IMG/VR virus record: IMGVR_UViG_3300039036_000041
Location: 1 to 20,886 of that record
Source: a virus
Strand: one strand, 5' to 3'
DNA: 20,886 nt
Below, piece by piece: positions 17,080 through 20,886 of the stretch. Numbering within the stretch: the stretch's first letter is position 1; every line of letters begins with the position of its first letter. The notes below the pieces were generated by a model, which worked only from the letters and a program-made list of their open reading frames with translations, made no database searches and was not told the DNA's origin. A program made the position numbers and the translations under genes.

Positions 17080-17981
17080 TGGCTGTAACAGGAAGAAATA
17101 GACGTAGACCCCCAGGGAATGCTCGTACAATGGGAGTTAAGGATAAACCTAGCAACTCTCGTAGAAGACCACCTAGCAATGCTAAGAAGATGACAGTTGA
17201 TAAAGCAAAAGTTATGGAAGCTTCTAAGTCTGGTAAGGGTACGGTATCTGCTAAGGACAAGAAAACTTTACGTAATGCAAGCATTCGTGAAAGTGTCCCA
17301 ACAGGTAAAAAGAAAGGTACTTCTGTAAGCACTAAAGGTGGTAAACCTTCTGGTGGTAAGGTATCTACAAAAGTAAAAGATAAGAAGTTGCCAGCTAAAC
17401 AATCTGGTAGAAATGTTGCTAAGACAGCTCCTAAGAGAACTGTTAAGAACATGGGGAAGGCTTCGGTAGTACCTAAGAAGACTCTTGGTACGGCTAAGAA
17501 TGTAGCCAAGCTAGGTGGAATAACTGCTGTAGCTGTCGGTACAATTGGTGCATCTATGGAGCGTACCTCACACCTAGCTACTAATGGTAAGTTGTACAAC
17601 CCTATGGATAAATTTGGAGACAAGGCTATCTATGGTGATAGACTAACCAAGAAGAAGACTACTCAGATGCCTTTACCTAAGTCCAAACCATTGTACTCTG
17701 GTAAACCTACTGTGAAAGCTCCTCAGAAGCCCGTCAAGAAGACTTCTAAGGTTGCCCCTAAGGTTACCACTAAACCTGCTAAAAAACCTGTCAGCAAGCC
17801 TGTAACAAGCCCTAAGACAGCAACAAGTGGTTGGAAGTCTCAGACAGCTCCGAAGACAAAAGCAAGATTGGCTAAAGGTAATCCTACTCAGGCAAGACCT
17901 AAGCCTACACCTATCAAACCTAAGAAGAGTAAACTACCAAGTTCTGCTCAGTTTATTCAAGACTCTCCTTGGGATGATTAA
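17079..17981 (+). CDS. Lys/Pro-rich histone H1-like late protein
   Basis: A 300-aa, extremely basic, low-complexity protein and the last gene of the late operon. A 12-residue motif is repeated near the N-terminus (SRRRPPSNAKKM at 27-38 and a close copy at 7-18). Lys/Ser/Thr/Gly-rich sequence runs to about 140, a short nonpolar stretch lies at 145-159 (LGGITAVAVGTIGAS), and the long C-terminal part has PxK, PKK and SPK units like histone H1 tails or bacterial AlgP/Hc1-type proteins. The protein ends acidic and aromatic (QFIQDSPWDD). It very probably binds DNA through charge. Whether it is packaged with the genome, coats host DNA or helps entry is unknown. Confidence 0.72.
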   Translation: MAVTGRNRRRPPGNARTMGVKDKPSNSRRRPPSNAKKMTVDKAKVMEASKSGKGTVSAKDKKTLRNASIRESVPTGKKKGTSVSTKGGKPSGGKVSTKVKDKKLPAKQSGRNVAKTAPKRTVKNMGKASVVPKKTLGTAKNVAKLGGITAVAVGTIGASMERTSHLATNGKLYNPMDKFGDKAIYGDRLTKKKTTQMPLPKSKPLYSGKPTVKAPQKPVKKTSKVAPKVTTKPAKKPVSKPVTSPKTATSGWKSQTAPKTKARLAKGNPTQARPKPTPIKPKKSKLPSSAQFIQDSPWDD

Positions 17982-18003
17982 TTAATAAAAGCTAGATAGC
18001 ATT

Positions 18004-18041
18004 AAAGGGAGTTCCCAAACGGGTTCTCCCTTTTTTTTTTT
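18004..18041. terminator. Bidirectional terminator between convergent operons
   Basis: AAAGGGAG (18004-18011) pairs with CTCCCTTT (18026-18033), and an inner CCC/GGG pair closes an AAAC loop with a TT/TT internal mismatch. An 11-base T-run (18031-18041) follows on the plus strand. Read from the minus strand, the same stem ends in a shorter TTTAAT, so it can serve both the late operon ending at 17981 and nrdB ending at 18044. Confidence 0.92.
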
Positions 18042-18043
18042 AT

Positions 18044-18430
18044 TTAATTTTTAGCCCACCCCCATTCTCCTGTCATACCTCCAGCACTATAATCAGCTAC
18101 TCGTTGTTCAAAGAAGTTAGTTACGTTGTCTGCTGAGATAACCCAGTCTAACCACGGTAATGGATTCTCTTTGATACCATAGTTACCTTTCAACCCCAGT
18201 TGGATTAGTCTACGGTCAGCAATGTATCTAATGTACTGCTTTACTTCAGCTTTCGAGAGACCCTCCACATCACCCATTTGATATGCAAGGTCAACAAAAG
18301 TATCTTCAAGTTTGACAGCGTCTCTAAACATTTGGTATATATCTGCTTTAAGTTCATCTGTTACTACCCTTGGGTGTTCATCTAAAAATGTATGGAATAA
18401 CTTAATCATTCCCTCTACGTGTAAGCTCTC
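18044..18430 (-). CDS. nrdB: Ribonucleotide reductase small subunit, exon 2
   Basis: The 3' exon of the split nrdB encodes 128 residues (192-319 of the spliced protein). It opens with ESLHVEG, which holds the last two iron ligands of class I R2 proteins (E192 and H195; E238 and H241 in E. coli NrdB). It continues with the typical YIRYIADRRLIQLGLKG helix and ends near GEWGWAKN, short of the long R2 tail of E. coli. The first internal ATG is at 18409, but translation from there would lose the E-x-x-H motif, so this is an exon and not a separate gene. The stop lies next to the bidirectional terminator. Confidence 0.93.
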   Translation of the reverse strand, partial: ESLHVEGMIKLFHTFLDEHPRVVTDELKADIYQMFRDAVKLEDTFVDLAYQMGDVEGLSKAEVKQYIRYIADRRLIQLGLKGNYGIKENPLPWLDWVISADNVTNFFEQRVADYSAGGMTGEWGWAKN

Positions 18431-19248
18431 CGTGTGTTCATAGCAAGCCGCAACACTCGCTACCGTTCTCTTATGAACTGCTTATGTTTTCACACAAGTC
18501 CAGACTATATCTTCACCTATACGGTGTTATACGCTTCGAGTACCTTTAGCTTGTACTCTACTCCCTGACGGGATAGTCGTTGCACTTTCAAGACCTAACT
18601 CTTTCCAAGCATATCCCCATCTTTTTCTGTGACGAATAAGAGAAACATATCTTGGGTGTATACCGTACTTGTCGCCTGCTTCTTTGTTAGACATACCCTC
18701 ACGGAGTTCTAAAATTAACTCTTTGACGGTCTCTAAGTCTAACTTTCTTTCAGACAGTTTAGTGTTCTTAACAGGGGAGTTATACGTCTGTTTATCATGA
18801 TACCTGTGCGTGTTCTCTTCTGAGGTAACTTGCTCTAGGTTCTTAACGTGGTTATGTAGTTTATTACCATCAATATGGTCTATGTGCATACCTTTATGAA
18901 TAGTACCAACAAAAGTCTCATACACTAATCTATGAGCTGTTATTTGTTCGTGCCCTTCTTCATTGTATAAAGTATAGCAGTAGTAACCAATACCTTTCTT
19001 TAGTATCGGTTTTAAAACCTTCCCTGTTAAGTTGTTAATCACTTTCCCTGTTACGGTAATGTTGTAGTTAGTATAGGTTGGATGCGTCTTTTGCATTTCT
19101 CAATTCCTTATCTTGCTTAGCTCAGTATTAATATGCAAGTAGCTTTCTTTAGCTTTCTTGTTTAATCTTCACTGAATTCATATAATTATCTCTAATCAGT
19201 TTCCTGTTAAGAGGGACAAAAAGTCGTTATAAATCAACAACTTAGACT
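18431..19248 (-). ncRNA. Group I (IA-type) self-splicing intron in nrdB
   Basis: The 818-nt intron is read leftwards. The R element AACGACTATCC (18571-18581) and S element AAGATATAGTC (18503-18513) form P7 (GACUA/UAGUC). Between them lie P7.1 (CCC-gtca-GGG, 18563-18572), P7.2 (GAGTAC/GTACTC, 18538-18558) and P8 (CACC-gtata-GGTG, 18514-18526). Downstream are P9 (CTTGTG/CATAAG), a GTTC/GAAC hairpin and a TAGCGAG/CTTGCTA stem. The intron ends GAACACACG, like the T4 td intron's GAACATAATG. The 5' exon ends in U (GGAT) and the intron in G, as group I splicing needs. A possible guide CTTTTTGTCC (19214-19223) pairs GGAU as P1 and GAGAG of exon 2 as P10; this part is tentative. Confidence 0.93.
18527..19096 (-). 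CDS. Intron-encoded HNH homing endonuclease
   Basis: A 189-aa protein inside the nrdB intron, similar in layout to the phage enzyme I-HmuI (174 aa). It has a NUMOD4-like N-terminus (GKVINNLTGKVLKP, residues 17-30) and an HNH core with HRLV (H55), HIDHIDGNKLHN (H71 to N82) and NLEQVT (N86-T91). A helix-turn-helix DNA-binding region lies at about 135-160 (SNKEAGDKYGIHPRYVSL). AAGGA lies 9 bases before the ATG. It would nick intronless nrdB alleles and so spread the intron. The last about 19 codons coincide with the P7 5' strand, P7.1 and P7.2 of the ribozyme and stop just before P8, so the C-terminal peptide (ATTIPSGSR onward) is dictated by RNA structure. Confidence 0.93.
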   Translation of the reverse strand: MQKTHPTYTNYNITVTGKVINNLTGKVLKPILKKGIGYYCYTLYNEEGHEQITAHRLVYETFVGTIHKGMHIDHIDGNKLHNHVKNLEQVTSEENTHRYHDKQTYNSPVKNTKLSERKLDLETVKELILELREGMSNKEAGDKYGIHPRYVSLIRHRKRWGYAWKELGLESATTIPSGSRVQAKGTRSV

Positions 19249-19821
19249 ATCCTTAATGCTCCATTCGTTAATCTTACTTAGCCCCATCAGCTTACCTTTG
19301 CGTTGGAAGTTAAGTAGCATAACAAAAGCACCAAACAAGCTAACACCTTCTGATAATACTGTTCGTGCAATAGACCTAGCAATACCTCTATGGGACTTCA
19401 TATCCATATCAGTCATTGACTCAATCTTTTCGGCTAAGTCTTCATAGTCTAGGAAGGCTCTGAAAGAATCATCAGGTAATCCGATAGTGTCTGTGAACAA
19501 AGCATAGGAGCGTTGGTGGATACCTTCTCTAGCTGCAATAGACAATAGCATCTGTCTAATCTCATTGTTCTTAAATGTAGGTAAGAAGTGGTCGATGTAA
19601 CCACTAGCTACCTCAGCATCAGACTGTGTGAAGGTCTTCATAATCTCAATGACTAAGCTCTTCTCTTCTGGTGTAATAGTACCATCATTCCATTGACGCA
19701 TATCTTCTGTTAGGTCAATCTCTTGTTCTACCCAGTGCATCTTCTCGGAAGTCTCTGCAAGCTGTACTGCCCAAGCAAAAGTGAAAGGTTTGTAAGTTTT
19801 GTTTCTTTCTAGTAAGCTCAT
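19249..19821 (-). CDS. nrdB: Ribonucleotide reductase small subunit, exon 1
   Basis: The 5' exon encodes residues 1-191 of the di-iron R2 subunit, which generates the tyrosyl radical that NrdA uses to make deoxynucleotides. The iron ligands D68 (FTQSDAE), E99 and H102 (REGIH) and E158 (LSEGV) are present, as is the radical Tyr Y106 (HQRSY). The exon ends WSIKD at 19249; reading on into the intron adds only SLSC and a stop. Joined to exon 2 the protein is 319 aa and regains the KDESLH motif. AAGGAG precedes the ATG, and the groES stop TAA overlaps that ribosome site, so groES and nrdB are probably co-transcribed. Confidence 0.95.
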
Positions 19822-19830
19822 AGTTTCTCC

Positions 19831-20091
19831 TTAGTATTCGTACTTAGCAAAGACACTATCTTCACTGAGGATGAGAAGTTTCTTACCCGCCTCTGTTACA
19901 GGTAACGCCCTAGACCAGTCTACAGCAATCTTATCACCAATAGCTAAGTCTCCTGTTACGTTAACCCCCAGGGATACAACTACGGCTGCCTTAACGCCAA
20001 CCTCTGCAACCCCTTGTAGGATAATACCACTTTCTGTTTTATTCTCTACTTCAACTTCTGTTACTACAATATTATTCTTTAATGCTTTCAT
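19831..20091 (-). CDS. groES: Phage GroES-like co-chaperonin
   Basis: An 86-aa protein of the Cpn10 fold. It has an N-terminal strand MKALKNNIVVTEV, a mobile loop at about residues 15-27 (ENKTESGIILQG; the GIIL unit is the part that docks on GroEL), and the second-half motif GDLAIGDKIAVDW. It is slightly shorter than bacterial GroES (about 97 aa). No GroEL gene is in the window, so it would work with host GroEL, as T4 gp31 does, probably to fold the capsid protein. AAAGGAAAAAT precedes the ATG. It sits between nrdA and nrdB. Confidence 0.9.
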   Translation of the reverse strand: MKALKNNIVVTEVEVENKTESGIILQGVAEVGVKAAVVVSLGVNVTGDLAIGDKIAVDWSRALPVTEAGKKLLILSEDSVFAKYEY

Positions 20092-20110
20092 ATTTTTCCT
20101 TTGTTTGTAA

Positions 20111-20181
20111 TACTTTACACTTAGTGGTTTTAAGTACCAAATGTAAAGTAGATTTTACTTTCTATCCGTTATAGGTAAAGT
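20111..20181. promoter_or_regulatory. Inverted repeat and GTAAAGT motif cluster upstream of groES
   Basis: TACTTTACA (20111-20119) and TGTAAAGTA (20142-20150) form a perfect 9-bp inverted repeat. An inner TGGT/ACCA pair (20125-20128 with 20136-20139) allows a hairpin. A third GTAAAGT lies at 20175-20181, so the motif occurs about every 31-32 bp, close to three helical turns. This lies 20-90 bases before the groES start and may be an operator or leader RNA structure. No clear sigma70 promoter was recognised. Confidence 0.45.
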
Positions 20182-20190
20182 GAGTTTACT

Positions 20191-20226
20191 CTAACCTTGA
20201 CATGCGAGACATTCTCCATCATAGTC
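20191..20226 (-). pseudogene. Displaced second nrdA C-terminal tail
   Basis: Read on the minus strand this encodes DYDGECLACQG and a TAG stop. It repeats the C-terminal peptide of the nrdA gene upstream (DFEECLACQG and TAA at 20418). Five of the seven shared ECLACQG codons differ, all silently (for example TTG/CTC and GCT/GCA), so it is not a recent copy. It has no start or ribosome site of its own, and the frame is closed by a stop within the repeats. It is probably the remnant of an older nrdA 3' end. Confidence 0.7.
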
Positions 20227-20256
20227 CTTGAGGCCACAATTTGTGACCACATAATT

Positions 20257-20379
20257 AGTTAATATATAAACTATATGTACATATTTTAATGTTTTATAGT
20301 TAATATATAAACTGTATGTACATATTTTAATGTTTTATAGTTAATATATAAACTGTATGTACATATTTTAATGTTTTAT
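20257..20379. repeat. Three 41-bp AT-rich tandem repeats
   Basis: Copies start at 20257, 20298 and 20339. Copies 2 and 3 are identical and copy 1 differs by one base. Each has about 15% G+C and contains the perfect palindrome TATGTACATA plus a near-palindrome AGTTAATATATAAACT. The 41-bp period is about four helical turns, so each palindrome faces the same side of the DNA. An iteron-like protein-binding array, replication origin or regulatory site are the options; nothing here decides between them. Confidence 0.9.
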
Positions 20380-20392
20380 AAACATATAGTTG

Positions 20393-20408
20393 CAATATGT
20401 CGATATTG
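20393..20408 (-). promoter_or_regulatory. Short hairpin after nrdA
   Basis: CAATAT and ATATTG form a 6-bp stem around a 4-base loop, 9 bases after the nrdA stop. The stem is AT-rich and no T-run follows on the minus strand, so it is a poor terminator. It could be an RNA-processing or stability element. Confidence 0.35.
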
Positions 20409-20417
20409 TGCTTCGAT

Positions 20418-20886
20418 TTACCCTTGGCAAGCCAAACACTCTTCAAAGTCTACTAAAGCCTTACGTTCTACCTTAGTGCTAACAGACTCGGCTGACTTCT
20501 CACCTTCGGTACGTAGATAGTATAAACCTTTCAGTCCCTTACTCCACGCCTGGTAGTGAACCGCATTAACATAGGCCTTGTCTGCCCCAGCACCAAAGAA
20601 AAGGTTAACTGACTGTCCTTGACAGATATACTTCTGTCTGTCAGCAGCGTGTTCAACGACCCAACGCTGGTCAATATCGAAGGCAGTCTTAAAGACATCC
20701 TTTTCGTAATCGTTGAGGAACGGTAAGTGTTGTACTGAGCCTTTAGCCGCAACAATCGAATTCCATGTCTCTTCATCATTCTTACCTAAGCCTTCCAGAA
20801 CTCCTTCCAAGTATCTGTTCTTAATAAGATGAGACCCAACACGAGTACGATGTACGTAAGCGTTAGATTTAATAGGCTCAATAGAA
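20418..20886 (-). CDS. nrdA: Ribonucleotide reductase large subunit, 3' part
   Basis: The C-terminal about 155 residues of class I NrdA, open to the edge of the window. Family landmarks are NAYVHRTRVGS, an RYLEGVLEGLG helix, AADRQKYICQGQSVNLF (the family's 'Q-S-x-N' segment) and KGLYYLRTEGE, which holds the Tyr-Tyr pair of the radical-transfer path. After a linker rich in Lys, Glu and Ser, the protein ends ECLACQG; this C-x-x-C tail normally passes reducing equivalents from thioredoxin or glutaredoxin to the active site. The frame continues upstream of the TTG at 20810, so that codon is not a start. The inferred direction of transcription is nrdA, groES, nrdB. Confidence 0.95.
   Translation of the reverse strand, partial: SIEPIKSNAYVHRTRVGSHLIKNRYLEGVLEGLGKNDEETWNSIVAAKGSVQHLPFLNDYEKDVFKTAFDIDQRWVVEHAADRQKYICQGQSVNLFFGAGADKAYVNAVHYQAWSKGLKGLYYLRTEGEKSAESVSTKVERKALVDFEECLACQG

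Noticed and set aside
17054-17623. A long minus-strand frame (189 codons) opposite the Lys-rich gene.
   Set aside because: It is antisense to a well-supported late gene, has no recognisable motif, and arises from that gene's biased codon content.
18044-18409. A separate 121-aa gene starting at the ATG at 18409.
   Set aside because: The conserved ESLHVEG motif lies just upstream in frame and joins exon 1 by splicing, so this is exon 2 of nrdB.
20197-20226. A plus-strand TTGACA could be a sigma70 -35 box.
   Set aside because: No fitting -10 box at 16-18 bases, it points into a region with no plus-strand gene, and the bases are part of the second nrdA tail.
20257-20379. The 41-bp repeats as a CRISPR array.
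   Set aside because: The copies are directly adjacent with no unique spacers, and no cas genes are present.
20231-20417. The spacer between the two nrdA tails as a self-splicing intron.
   Set aside because: nrdA has its own stop before it, the region is under 190 bases, and no group I core elements or group II domain V-like pattern are visible.
1-20886. tRNA genes or a transposon.
   Set aside because: Gaps between genes are too small for a tRNA except at 20092-20417, which holds only repeats and hairpins; no transposase or terminal inverted repeats were seen.

Overview
This window is part of the genome of a tailed phage with a short, T7-type tail (podovirus-like). The evidence is the gene order: a small membrane protein, an M15 peptidase lysin, large terminase, portal, scaffold, major capsid, gatekeeper/adaptor, nozzle, three internal (ejection) virion proteins. 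Genes overlap by 1-4 bases almost throughout and the DNA is AT-rich. Class I ribonucleotide reductase genes plus a phage GroES are common in aquatic phages of Gammaproteobacteria. The layout resembles the SIO1/VpV262 (Zobellviridae) group, but that placement is an inference from gene order and was not tested.

Plus strand, 1-17981: an almost gapless late operon. Lysis genes (1-584) come first, then packaging and head (594-5885). A strong hairpin terminator follows the capsid gene (5904-5955). Next come a small unknown protein, a beta-rich virion protein, the tail adaptor and nozzle (5972-9676), a cupin-like protein, a gp14-like protein, and two large ejection-type proteins (1502 and 563 aa). 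The operon ends with a small basic HNH-like protein and a 300-aa Lys/Pro-rich, histone H1-like protein. A terminator at 18004-18041 separates this operon from convergent minus-strand genes.

Minus strand, 20886-18044 (read leftwards): the 3' part of nrdA, an AT-rich spacer with three 41-bp tandem repeats, a second diverged copy of the nrdA C-terminal codons, groES, and nrdB. nrdB is split by an 818-nt group I intron that encodes an HNH homing endonuclease. The intron core (P7, P7.1, P7.2, P8, P9) can be recognised and both splice sites can be placed to the base. Splicing restores the conserved D-E-x-x-H iron-ligand motif of NrdB.

The most unusual items are the displaced second nrdA tail with the 41-bp repeats, the intron sitting exactly before an iron-ligand codon with its endonuclease ORF running into the ribozyme core, a cysteine-rich insertion in the nozzle protein, and the H1-like late protein. 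No wholly new multigene system was recognised.
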